Source: Myxococcales bacterium (GTDB taxonomy: Bacteria; Myxococcota; Myxococcia; Myxococcales; Anaeromyxobacteraceae). Taken from it: a stretch of DNA of 5,886 bases. Where the stretch lies: assembly GCA_021848865.1 (NCBI GenBank), contig JAJZTO010000187.1, forward strand, positions 1 to 5,886, written 5' to 3'. Made by a program: the position numbers and the translations under genes. The notes under the pieces were generated by a model, which was not told the DNA's origin, did not search any database, and saw only the letters and a program-made list of their open reading frames with translations. Of this stretch, positions 1 to 5,750 are shown one piece after another. Within the stretch, counting starts at the first letter, position 1. Each line of letters opens with the position of its first letter.

Positions 1-727
1 CCGATGGGGCGCAGGCGTCCACGCACTCGGCGCAGGCGATGCACTCCATCTGCAGGCCGTCGCGGATGTCGATGCCGGTGGGGCAGCAGCGGACGCAGGC
101 CCCGCAGTCGACGCAGTCGGCGTCGCGCGCGGCGTCGTAGGCCACCACCAGGGTGTGGCGGTCGAAGAGCACCCCCTGCACCTTGGCGTAGGGGCAGGCG
201 GTGGCGCAGAAGCGCGCGCGCAGGAAGGCGAGATCCAGGTAGAGGACCGCCCCCAGGACCGCCCAGGCGCCGGCCGCCACCGGGTGGAGCGCCCCGGCGG
301 CGAGGTCCCGCAGGAAGGCGCGCGGCTCCACGAACCACCAGACCAGCGAGGCGGCCACCACCGCCGCGACGGCGAGCAGCGCCAGGTGGGCCGCCGCCGC
401 CCGGGGTCCGCCGCGCCGCCGCCAGCGGTCGAGCGGCGCGGTGAGGTCGGAGAGCACCGTCTGCGGGCAGGCCCAGCCGCACCAGACCCGCCCCAGCACC
501 AGGGTGGCGAGCAGGAAGGCGAAGGTGACGAAGAGGGTCGCCGCCAGGACCCCGAACATCTCGTCCATCGCCAGCGACGCGCCGAGGAGGTGCAGGCGCA
601 GCGTGGGGACGTCGAAGCGCAGCGCGCTCTCCCCCCCGACCCGGAGGAAGGGGAGCCCGAGGAGCAGGACGGCCTGCGCCACCTCCGCGATCCGGCGGCG
701 GCTCCGGAAGGTGCTACTCGTCGTCAT
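1..727 (-). CDS. ccoG: CcoG, cbb3 oxidase accessory polyferredoxin-like membrane protein (3' end cut by window edge)
   Basis: CcoG (FixG/RdxA family) is an inner-membrane protein with cytoplasmic Fe-S clusters. It is reported in the literature to act as a cupric reductase supplying Cu(I) for cbb3 oxidase assembly. The visible part is the N-terminal 242 residues of a family normally near 470. Hydrophobic helices lie at about 15-30, 52-80, 112-132 and 150-169. The family motifs CGWACPQT (83-90) and CATACPY (174-180) are present. Two ferredoxin-type clusters follow: Cys 205/208/211/215, with the last Cys followed by Pro, and Cys 229/232/235/239, separated by the typical stretch TGIDIRDGLQ. The ATG at 727 overlaps the preceding 48-residue gene by 14 bp, and no good Shine-Dalgarno site sits at normal spacing, so translational coupling is likely. 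An in-frame GTG at codon 15 is a less likely start. The C-terminal periplasmic domain is outside the window. The family assignment is firm. Confidence 0.93.
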   Translation of the reverse strand, partial: MTTSSTFRSRRRIAEVAQAVLLLGLPFLRVGGESALRFDVPTLRLHLLGASLAMDEMFGVLAATLFVTFAFLLATLVLGRVWCGWACPQTVLSDLTAPLDRWRRRGGPRAAAAHLALLAVAAVVAASLVWWFVEPRAFLRDLAAGALHPVAAGAWAVLGAVLYLDLAFLRARFCATACPYAKVQGVLFDRHTLVVAYDAARDADCVDCGACVRCCPTGIDIRDGLQMECIACAECVDACAPS

Positions 728-860
728 CCTGGAGCATCTTGTACTTGGCCTCCTCCACCTTCGCCCGGCGCTTGCCGGAGAAGTAGTGGAGGACGGCCCA
801 GACCAGCAGGCCGCAGAGCACCAGCCCGAAGGCCAGGTAGGCGACTTCCGGGCCGCTCAC
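714..860 (-). CDS. ccoQ: Small single-helix cbb3 oxidase protein, CcoQ-like (CcoS-like tail)
   Basis: This is a 48-residue protein starting with GTG, 4 bp after the stop of the 34-residue gene. The sequence shows one membrane helix (about residues 7-27), a basic patch SGKRRAK, and an acidic end KMLQDDDE. CcoQ/FixQ proteins are about 50 residues, with one helix, a basic stretch, a Glu-Glu-Ala-like segment and an acidic tail. In the oxidase, CcoQ stabilises the CcoNO-CcoP assembly. The tail also resembles CcoS, a maturation factor that ends in a hydrophobic residue plus DDD. The characteristic CcoS Gln-Phe-Asp-Asp segment after the helix is absent, so CcoQ is preferred. Ribosome binding may use the purine-rich GGAAGAAG at the end of the upstream gene. 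Its own 3' end overlaps the ccoG start. That it is a real gene is likely; the choice between Q and S is uncertain. Confidence 0.68.
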   Translation of the reverse strand: MSGPEVAYLAFGLVLCGLLVWAVLHYFSGKRRAKVEEAKYKMLQDDDE

Positions 861-864
861 GGGG

Positions 865-969
865 TCACTTCTTCCGGCTCTGGGCGTACCAGAGCCAGAG
901 CGCGGCCGCGGTGGCGGCCACCGTGAAGAAGACGGTGGCGGCGACGGTGACGAGGACGGAGTTCTCCAT
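865..969 (-). CDS. 34-residue single-transmembrane protein in the cbb3 operon
   Basis: This short reading frame (ATG at 969, TGA at 865-867) encodes 34 residues starting MENSVLVTVAA and ending YAQSRKK. It is one hydrophobic helix (about 5-28) with a Trp/Tyr interface belt (LWLWY) and a basic C-terminus, which predicts a cytoplasmic tail. A strong GAGGAG ribosome site lies about 8 bp upstream and overlaps the stop of the 65-residue gene, so it is probably translated and coupled. Its position between oxidase genes suggests a small structural subunit. In size and shape it resembles CcoM, the roughly 36-residue extra subunit of the Pseudomonas stutzeri cbb3 oxidase, or a CcoQ shortened by loss of its tail. 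I see no diagnostic motif that decides between them, so function is inferred from context only. Confidence 0.66.
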   Translation of the reverse strand: MENSVLVTVAATVFFTVAATAAALWLWYAQSRKK

Positions 970-980
970 CGTTTCGCTCC

Positions 981-1178
981 TCAGCGGGACGGCTGCGCCG
1001 GCGCCGCCTGGTCGTACGCGCCCGCCTGCGACCAGCCGCCGAGCGCCGGCGTGTAGAGCCAGAGGTAGGCGGCGCCCCAGGCGATGAGCCCGAAGTAGAG
1101 GACGAGCCAGCCCAGGGGCAGCCGGTGGGCCGTCTCCTTGTTCTCCATCGCCTCCGCGGTGTCGGGAATCTCGCTCAT
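981..1178 (-). CDS. Stand-alone CcoP N-terminal membrane-anchor protein without heme domains
   Basis: This 65-residue protein resembles the N-terminal domain of CcoP/FixP. A short cytoplasmic segment contains MENKETAHRLPLGW, matching the place where CcoP has its Asp-Asn-Pro-Leu-Pro-x-Trp-Trp motif. One helix follows (about 22-42) ending in YLWLYTPALGGW, then WSQAGAYDQ, which corresponds to the CcoP Trp-Ser-x-x-Gly-Gln-Tyr segment. The chain then stops after a short Ala/Pro-rich tail, where CcoP would continue into two cytochrome c domains. No CxxCH is present. The ATG at 1178 has GGGAGG 5 bp upstream, and that site overlaps the ccoO stop codon, so the two are probably translationally coupled. 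The likely role is a membrane subunit of the cbb3 complex that holds or docks the heme domain fused to CcoO (inference). The frame ends cleanly at TGA with a new gene straight after, so decay of a full-length ccoP seems unlikely. Confidence 0.85.
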   Translation of the reverse strand: MSEIPDTAEAMENKETAHRLPLGWLVLYFGLIAWGAAYLWLYTPALGGWSQAGAYDQAAPAQPSR

Positions 1179-1188
1179 GGCCGCCTCC

Positions 1189-2196
1189 CTAGTGCTGCCC
1201 GCCCGGCAGGTGCTCGGTCTGCTCCCGCGCCGGCGCCTCCTGGCGCTCGTGGGCCTGCTGCGCCCGGATCCAGGAGATGACGGCCCAGATGTCGTCGTTG
1301 GCGAGCTGGCCGCCGAAGGCGGTCATGCCGCCGTCGGGCAGCCCGGGGCGCCCCAGGGCCGCCTTGGCGTCGCTGCCGCCGGTGATGAGGCCGAAGTAGG
1401 CGCCGTCCGGCATGTCCCCCTTCACCCCGAGGAAGGTGTCGTCCATCAGGTTGGGGGCGATCTGGGTCTCGCCGTGCCCCTCGGCCCCGTGGCACACCGC
1501 GCAGTTCTCCTCGAAGACCTTGGCGCCGCGGGCCACCGCCTGGGGCGAGTCGCCCAGCGGGTTCGCCAGGGCGAGCTCGACGCCGCCCGCCGCCTGCTTG
1601 CGCTGCACCGCGTGGCCGAGCCACTGGGTGTAGGCGATGAGGGCGTCCAGCTCGGTCTTCTCCGAGAGCGCGGCGAAGTCGGCGTCGGTGGCGGTCCACT
1701 GCCCCTTGGGGCTCAGCGAGGCCAGCACCCGGTAGTGGGTCCGCGCCTCCGACGGGTCCAGCCTGGCCTGCGCCAGGAAGGCGTACCGGGGCATGTTGGA
1801 GCGGGGCGTCACCGCCTGCGGGTCGGCGTAGTGCCGGGCGTGCCAGGCGTCGGGCCGCTTGCCGCCCTCGCGCGCCAGGTCGGGGCCGGTGCGCTTCGAG
1901 CCCCAGAGGAAGGGGCGGTCGAAGTAGAACTCGCCGGCCTTGGAGTAGTCGCCGTAGCGCAGCACCTCCGAGCGGAGCGGCCGCACCGTCTGGGTGTGGC
2001 AGCCGACGCAGCCCTCGCGCTGGTAGACGTCGCGCCCGGCCAGCTCCAGCGGCGTGAAGGCCCGCAGGTTCTCCAGCTTCTCGTGCATCTCGGCCCGGAA
2101 CATCGGGTAGGCCATGGTCACGATGCTGCCCACCAGCACCGTGACCGCGGCCATCAGCGCGAAGGAGACGGGCTTCCGGTAGATCTCGCCAGCCAT
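1189..2196 (-). CDS. ccoO: CcoO subunit of cbb3 oxidase fused to a C-terminal class I cytochrome c domain
   Basis: CcoO is the membrane-anchored c-type cytochrome that passes electrons to CcoN. This protein has 335 residues, against roughly 200-250 for ordinary CcoO. Residues 10-31 form the membrane anchor. Residues 45-200 are a clear CcoO domain: EGCVGCH gives heme ligands Cys63, Cys66 and His67, followed by TQTVRPLRSE, PFLWGSKRTGPDLARE (95-110) and SNMPRY with the likely axial Met135. After a linker (about 200-218) comes a second cytochrome c domain with NCAVCHG (Cys232, Cys235, His236). Its probable axial Met291 lies in GGMTAFGG, followed by QLANDDIWAVISWI, the usual last helix of class I cytochromes c and CcoP domains. 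The ATG at 2196 has AAGGGGG 6 bp upstream and lies 15 bp after the ccoN stop. The CcoO identity is firm. That the extra domain replaces part of the missing CcoP is inference. Confidence 0.95.
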   Translation of the reverse strand: MAGEIYRKPVSFALMAAVTVLVGSIVTMAYPMFRAEMHEKLENLRAFTPLELAGRDVYQREGCVGCHTQTVRPLRSEVLRYGDYSKAGEFYFDRPFLWGSKRTGPDLAREGGKRPDAWHARHYADPQAVTPRSNMPRYAFLAQARLDPSEARTHYRVLASLSPKGQWTATDADFAALSEKTELDALIAYTQWLGHAVQRKQAAGGVELALANPLGDSPQAVARGAKVFEENCAVCHGAEGHGETQIAPNLMDDTFLGVKGDMPDGAYFGLITGGSDAKAALGRPGLPDGGMTAFGGQLANDDIWAVISWIRAQQAHERQEAPAREQTEHLPGGQH

Positions 2197-2211
2197 GTCG
2201 TTCCCCCTTCC

Positions 2212-3630
2212 CTACGCCGCGGCCGGGGCCGGTGAGGGGGGCGAGGCCCGCAGCGCCTTCCCCTGCTGGATGGTCTTCAGGACGTTGTAGACGAAGAGCA
2301 GCATGCCCACCGCGAAGACGATCCCGGCCAGCGTGCGGGTGTGCCAGTAGGGGTAGTTCTTCACCAGGCCGTCCATGAAGGAGTACTTCAGGCTCCCGTC
2401 GGCGTTCTGCACCTTCCAGAGCGCGCCCTGCTGGATGCCGGTGATCCACATGGTGATGGAGAAGAGGAGCTGGCCCACCAGCACCAGCCAGAAGTGCACG
2501 TTGGCGATCTTCTCCGAGTAGATCTCGGTCCCGTGGATCCGGGGGATGACGTAGTAGATCGAGGCGCAGATGGTCATGGTCACCCAGCCCATCGTGCCCA
2601 TGTGCACGTGGCCGGGGACCCAGTCGGTGAAGTGGATGAGCTGCGACACCACCCGCAGCGCCTGGGTCGGCCCCTGCACCGTCTGCAGGCCGTAGAAGGT
2701 GATGCCCATGACGAAGAACTTGGTGAGGTAGTTGGTGCGCATCTTCGACCAGTCGGCGCCCACCGTGTAGTAGCCGTTCACCACCGAGCCCCAGGAGGGC
2801 GCGATGAGGAACAGGGTGAAGACGATGGCCAGCGTCTGGATCCAGTCGGGGAGCGGCGAGTAGACGAGGTGGTGCGCGCCGGTCCAGAGGTAGGCGAAGA
2901 TCAGCGACCAGAAGCTCACGATCGAGAGCCGGTGACTGTAGATGGGCAGCCCGGTGGTCTTGGGCAGGAAGTAGTAGAACATCGCCAGGATGGGCGTGGT
3001 GAAGACGAAGCCCACCGCGTTGTGGCCGTACCACCACTGGACGTTGGCGGAGTTCACGCCGGCGTAGGCGTGGTAGCTCTTCCAGAGGCCGGCCGGGACG
3101 GCGGCGTTGTTGACGATGTAGAGGATCGCCACCGCCACCACGGTCGCCAGGACGTACCAGAGCGACACGTACATCTGCTCTTCCCTGCGCCGGATGACCG
3201 TGGCGAAGACGTTCACCGCGAACATCACCCAGATCACCACGATGGCGACGTCGAGCGGCCACTCCAGCTCGGCGTACTCGAGCGACTGGCTCTTGCCGGC
3301 GAGCAGCGACACCGCCGCGGCGGCGATGATGGCGTTGAAGAGCCACAGGTGCAGCCGCGCCAGCCGCGGGAAGACCAGCGGCCGCCGGCAGAGCCGCATC
3401 ACGATGTAGTAGAAGAGCCCGAAGATGGCCCCCACCCCGAGGCCGAAGGCCAGCCCGTTGGTGTGCACCGGGCGCAGCCGGCCGTAGCTGAGCCAGGGCG
3501 CGAGGTTCGCCGCGGGCGCCCAGAGCTGGATCGAGATGAGCAGGCCGATGACGATCCCCACCACGCCCCAGAAGATGGCGGACAGGATGAAGCCCTGGAC
3601 CGTCTGGTTGTCGTACCGGTATTCGTTCAT
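2212..3630 (-). CDS. ccoN: CcoN, catalytic heme-copper subunit of cbb3-type cytochrome c oxidase
   Basis: CcoN reduces O2 to water at a heme b3-CuB site in the inner membrane and pumps protons. The 472-residue product is normal length, with about 12 helices. All metal ligands are visible, each four positions lower than the P. stutzeri numbering I recall. His56 (RPVHTN) and His343 bind low-spin heme b. His341 (VPGHVHMG) binds heme b3. His203 (WWYGHN), His253 and His254 (TGAHHL) bind CuB. Tyr247 is the tyrosine expected to cross-link to His203, the hallmark of C-family oxidases. An in-frame ATG 91 codons upstream exists, but the extension is hydrophilic and lies in intergenic DNA. The start at 3630, with GGGAGGGG 8 bp upstream, is therefore chosen. 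The C-terminus is a short Pro/Ala tail. It is the first gene of the oxidase operon. Confidence 0.98.
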   Translation of the reverse strand: MNEYRYDNQTVQGFILSAIFWGVVGIVIGLLISIQLWAPAANLAPWLSYGRLRPVHTNGLAFGLGVGAIFGLFYYIVMRLCRRPLVFPRLARLHLWLFNAIIAAAAVSLLAGKSQSLEYAELEWPLDVAIVVIWVMFAVNVFATVIRRREEQMYVSLWYVLATVVAVAILYIVNNAAVPAGLWKSYHAYAGVNSANVQWWYGHNAVGFVFTTPILAMFYYFLPKTTGLPIYSHRLSIVSFWSLIFAYLWTGAHHLVYSPLPDWIQTLAIVFTLFLIAPSWGSVVNGYYTVGADWSKMRTNYLTKFFVMGITFYGLQTVQGPTQALRVVSQLIHFTDWVPGHVHMGTMGWVTMTICASIYYVIPRIHGTEIYSEKIANVHFWLVLVGQLLFSITMWITGIQQGALWKVQNADGSLKYSFMDGLVKNYPYWHTRTLAGIVFAVGMLLFVYNVLKTIQQGKALRASPPSPAPAAA

Positions 3631-3638
3631 CGGAGTCG

Positions 3639-3646
3639 CCCCTCCC
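3639..3646 (-). promoter_or_regulatory. Ribosome binding site of ccoN
   Basis: GGGAGGGG on the minus strand lies 8 bp before the ATG at 3630. It decides the start against the long in-frame upstream extension, which lacks a comparable site and would begin inside the divergent outer-membrane gene. Confidence 0.8.
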
Positions 3647-3753
3647 AGGGCCGCATCCGCTGTCTGGCGTCGTCGCGAGCCGGTTGATGCGTCCCGCCTC
3701 ACGCCCCCGCGCGGGGCGCCGTTCCGAGATTGCCCCAAGGGAAGCCGCCCGTC

Positions 3754-3781
3754 TTGCACCCCGAGGGGGCGCGAGTATGCT
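3754..3781 (+). promoter_or_regulatory. Possible sigma-70-like promoter for the outer-membrane protein gene
   Basis: TTGCAC (3754-3759) and TATGCT (3776-3781) are separated by 16 bp and lie about 30 bp before the ATG at 3812. TATGCT is one of the few AT-containing hexamers in the region and matches four of six positions of the -10 consensus. The -35 match is weak. This is tentative. Confidence 0.28.
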
Positions 3782-3811
3782 ACCGCGACTTCGGATCCGG
3801 AGACCGAGAGA

Positions 3812-4654
3812 ATGAGGACGATCGCCCACGCCGCAGCGCTGCTCGCCACCCTCTGCGCCGCCGTCCCCGCGGCGCGCGCGGCCGACGAGTCGCTGGACCG
3901 CACGCTCGTCCACCAGAGCCTCTCCCCGGCCGCGAACGTCGTGAACGTCGCGCTGCGGAACGACCTGGGCGTCGGCCTCTACCACAAGGAGCGCACCTCC
4001 AACACCACCTGGCTCGAGCCCTCCTTCCCGACGGCGATCTTCGGCGGCGGCTGGATCCTGGCGCACCGGGTCCACCTGCCGCTGGTCTGGCAGCCGGTGG
4101 TGGTGGCGCGCACCGGCGGGACCTACGGGCTCGCCGGGCTCCGCTACGAGATGCTGCTCGCCCCGGTGACGTCGGGCGCCTGGAGCGGCGGCCTGGGCTT
4201 CGGGCTCCAGTTCCCGACCGAGAGCGACTACACCATCGGCGACCACAAGTGGGCGGCCGGCCCCTCGGGCGCCCTGTCCTGGTCCCGCGGCGCGGTGCAC
4301 GCCGGGGTCGCGGCCACGCAGCTCTGGACCTACGCCAGCTCCGGCGGCTACCCGACGGTGGACCGGCTCACCCTCGAGCCGACGCTGAGCCTCGACCTCC
4401 CGGCGGGCTTCTACCTGCTCTCGGCGCCGTCGGTGGTCGCCGACTGGAAGCGCCCCGCCGCCGACCGCTGGACCATCCCGGTCGGGGGCGGGGTGGGCAA
4501 GGTCTTCGCGCCCGGCGGCACCCGGGTGGCGCTGACGCTGCAGGGCTACTGGACGGCCCGCGGGCCGACCGAGAGCTGGACCACCCAGCACCCCTACACC
4601 GCCCCGCCCGACTGGACCGTCCGCGCCGGGATCGCCCTGCTCTTCGCCCGCTGA
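3812..4654 (+). CDS. Exported outer-membrane beta-barrel protein ('transporter'/neuromedin U-like family)
   Basis: This is a 280-residue protein with a clear signal peptide: MRTIAHAAALLATLCAAVPAARA, then predicted cleavage before ADES (after residue 23). The mature part has short alternating strands rich in Gly, Trp and Tyr, with turns typical of a small outer-membrane barrel. Recognisable family segments are GLGFGLQFPTESDYTIG (127-143) with KWAAGPSGALSW following, and WTIPVGGGVGKVF (220-232). The chain ends with PDWTVRAGIALLFAR. This pattern belongs to a widespread group annotated as 'transporter' or, misleadingly, 'neuromedin U', related to the MetA-pathway phenol-degradation barrel family. 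No substrate is established. The ATG at 3812 is chosen because it begins the signal peptide and has GGAG about 10 bp upstream. The longer in-frame start at 3536 would run through ccoN. It is divergent from ccoN, and a link to respiration is not shown. Confidence 0.82.
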   Translation: MRTIAHAAALLATLCAAVPAARAADESLDRTLVHQSLSPAANVVNVALRNDLGVGLYHKERTSNTTWLEPSFPTAIFGGGWILAHRVHLPLVWQPVVVARTGGTYGLAGLRYEMLLAPVTSGAWSGGLGFGLQFPTESDYTIGDHKWAAGPSGALSWSRGAVHAGVAATQLWTYASSGGYPTVDRLTLEPTLSLDLPAGFYLLSAPSVVADWKRPAADRWTIPVGGGVGKVFAPGGTRVALTLQGYWTARGPTESWTTQHPYTAPPDWTVRAGIALLFAR

Positions 4655-4712
4655 TTTCGCCTAACCCTTTCCGCGGCCTGGGGTTGAGTCATCGACACTC
4701 CAGGGAAATCAG
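4651..4712. repeat. Nested inverted repeats between the barrel gene and the regulator
   Basis: CTGATTTC (4651-4658, including the barrel gene's stop codon) is matched by its exact complement GAAATCAG (4705-4712). Inside lies AACCC (4663-4667) paired with GGGTT (4681-4685), around a CCGCGG centre. There is no U-run as in a classical intrinsic terminator. The structure could be a weak terminator, an operator for the adjacent AraC-type regulator, or chance. Confidence 0.4.
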
Positions 4713-4730
4713 GCGCGCGGAGGCGAGTGC

Positions 4731-5744
4731 ATGGACCAGTGCGGGACGGAGCAAGGCGGGGTGTCGCCGCAACCCCACGTCGTCGCGGGGCTTTTCACGG
4801 ACCTCGACGAACTGGCCGCCGCCGTCGCCAGCGCGAACGTCGAGCACGTGCCCCTGGCGAGCCCGCGCAGCCCGTTCGAGGCCCGCTACCTGCGGATCGA
4901 GCTGGGCGACGGCACCTCGGTGGAGACGGGCGAACTCTCGCTCCCGCACCTCACCCGGGCCCAGTTCCGCAAGGGCATCTACCAGGTGGGCCTCATCGCC
5001 GGCGAGAGCCCCGGCCTCTCCTGGAATGGCCACGCCATGGACCGGAGCACGGCCCTGCTCTTCCACGGCGGCTCCGAGCTGCAGGCCACCGCGCCGGGCA
5101 TCGACCACTGCGTGGGGATCACCTTCCCGGAGGAGCGGCTCCGCGAGGTGGTGGCGGCGCTCACCCGGCGCGAGCTGGACAGCGCCCCCGAGACCTGCCG
5201 CACCGCCCGGCTCGACGACGGCGTGCGCGACGCCCTGGGCGGGATCCTCCACCGGGCGGTCGAGGTGGCGCGCGCGGACGGCGCCGCCTTCGACGCGCCG
5301 GAGGCGCGCCGCGCCCTCTCCCAGTCGCTGCTCTCCACCGTGGTGCGGGCCCTCGACAAGCTCCCGCGGCGCCCCCCGGACCGGGAGCGGACCCTGCTCT
5401 CCCACAGCCGCATCGTCGGCACCGCCGAGGAGTGCATGCGCGCGCGGCTCGGCGAGCCGCTCTACGTCGCCGACCTGTGCCTGGCCACCGGCGCCTCGGA
5501 GCGCACCCTGCGCAGCGCCTTCGGCAACGTCTACGGGATGGGGCCGAACCGCCTGCTCAAGCTGCGGCGCATCAACCAGGTGCGGCGCGAGCTGGAGCAC
5601 GGCGGCGAGCACACCCTGGTCTCCGAGGTGGCGCAGCGCCACGGCTTCTGGGACCTGGGGCGCTTCGCCGGCGACTACAAGCGGGTGGTGGGCGAGTCGC
5701 CGTCGCAGACGCTGCGCCGCGCCCGCGTCGCGCTCGTCGCCTAG
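4731..5744 (+). CDS. AraC-family transcriptional regulator, EutR-like
   Basis: This is a 337-residue cytoplasmic DNA-binding regulator. Residues 20-145 form an N-terminal sensing domain starting FTDLDELAAAV, of the kind seen in EutR-like proteins. Residues 235-330 are an AraC/XylS double helix-turn-helix. The first motif has VADLCLATGASERTLRSAF (246-264), the family segment GMGPNRLLKLRRINQVRREL (269-288) connects them, and the second is VSEVAQRHGFWDLGRFAGDY (297-316), followed by the VGESPSQTL ending. The GPN-LK-RR-N-VRREL and GFW-LG-FA-DY signatures are those of EutR, the ethanolamine operon activator. The ATG at 4731 has GGAGG (4719-4723) 7 bp upstream. The ligand and targets are unknown: no ethanolamine ammonia-lyase or microcompartment gene is in the window, so it may control the upstream barrel gene or something distant. 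Confidence 0.92.
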   Translation: MDQCGTEQGGVSPQPHVVAGLFTDLDELAAAVASANVEHVPLASPRSPFEARYLRIELGDGTSVETGELSLPHLTRAQFRKGIYQVGLIAGESPGLSWNGHAMDRSTALLFHGGSELQATAPGIDHCVGITFPEERLREVVAALTRRELDSAPETCRTARLDDGVRDALGGILHRAVEVARADGAAFDAPEARRALSQSLLSTVVRALDKLPRRPPDRERTLLSHSRIVGTAEECMRARLGEPLYVADLCLATGASERTLRSAFGNVYGMGPNRLLKLRRINQVRRELEHGGEHTLVSEVAQRHGFWDLGRFAGDYKRVVGESPSQTLRRARVALVA

Positions 5745-5750
5745 CGCCGT

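Larger units (their letters stand above)
3631..3811. other. Divergent intergenic region between ccoN and the outer-membrane protein gene
   Basis: This 181-bp stretch should hold the promoters of the oxidase operon (leftward) and the plus-strand barrel gene (rightward). It contains one TTGAT half-site (3684-3688) with no matching ATCAA arm at FNR/FixK spacing. It also contains a 12-bp perfect GC palindrome, CCCCGCGCGGGG (3705-3716), which is easily formed by chance at this base composition. No clear sigma-54 element or leftward -35/-10 pair was found by eye. Confidence 0.5.

Noticed and set aside
155..1087. Long plus-strand open frame opposite ccoG and the small oxidase genes
   Set aside because: Its product is low-complexity Arg/Pro/Glu/Gly sequence, antisense to genes with clear family motifs.
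981..1178. Truncated ccoP pseudogene
   Set aside because: The frame ends cleanly, is followed at once by another gene with its own ribosome site, and no remnant of the heme domains is seen downstream. A functional short protein is more likely.
1138..3687. Plus-strand open frames (1138-2235 and 2341-3687) opposite ccoO and ccoN
   Set aside because: They are His/Val/Gly/Glu-rich antisense shadows with no recognisable domain. The minus strand carries firm coding evidence.
3684..3697. FNR/FixK box beginning at TTGAT
   Set aside because: The second half after the 4-bp spacer is CCCGC instead of ATCAA, so only a half-site exists.
3705..3716. Perfect palindrome CCCCGCGCGGGG as an operator
   Set aside because: G/C-only palindromes of this size are common by chance at this base composition, and no second copy was noticed.
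3631..3903. N-terminal extension of ccoN by 91 codons
   Set aside because: The extension would start inside the barrel gene, is not CcoN-like, and has no comparable ribosome site. The ATG at 3630 has GGGAGGGG at good spacing.
1175..4591. A very long (1138-codon) open frame on the minus strand
   Set aside because: It covers ccoO, ccoN and the plus-strand barrel gene in a shifted frame. The translation is Arg/Gly/Ala-rich without domains, as expected for an out-of-frame shadow in GC-rich DNA.
4689..5642. Minus-strand open frame of 317 codons opposite the AraC-type regulator
   Set aside because: It is a shadow: the plus strand encodes recognisable AraC helix-turn-helix motifs and has a good ribosome site.
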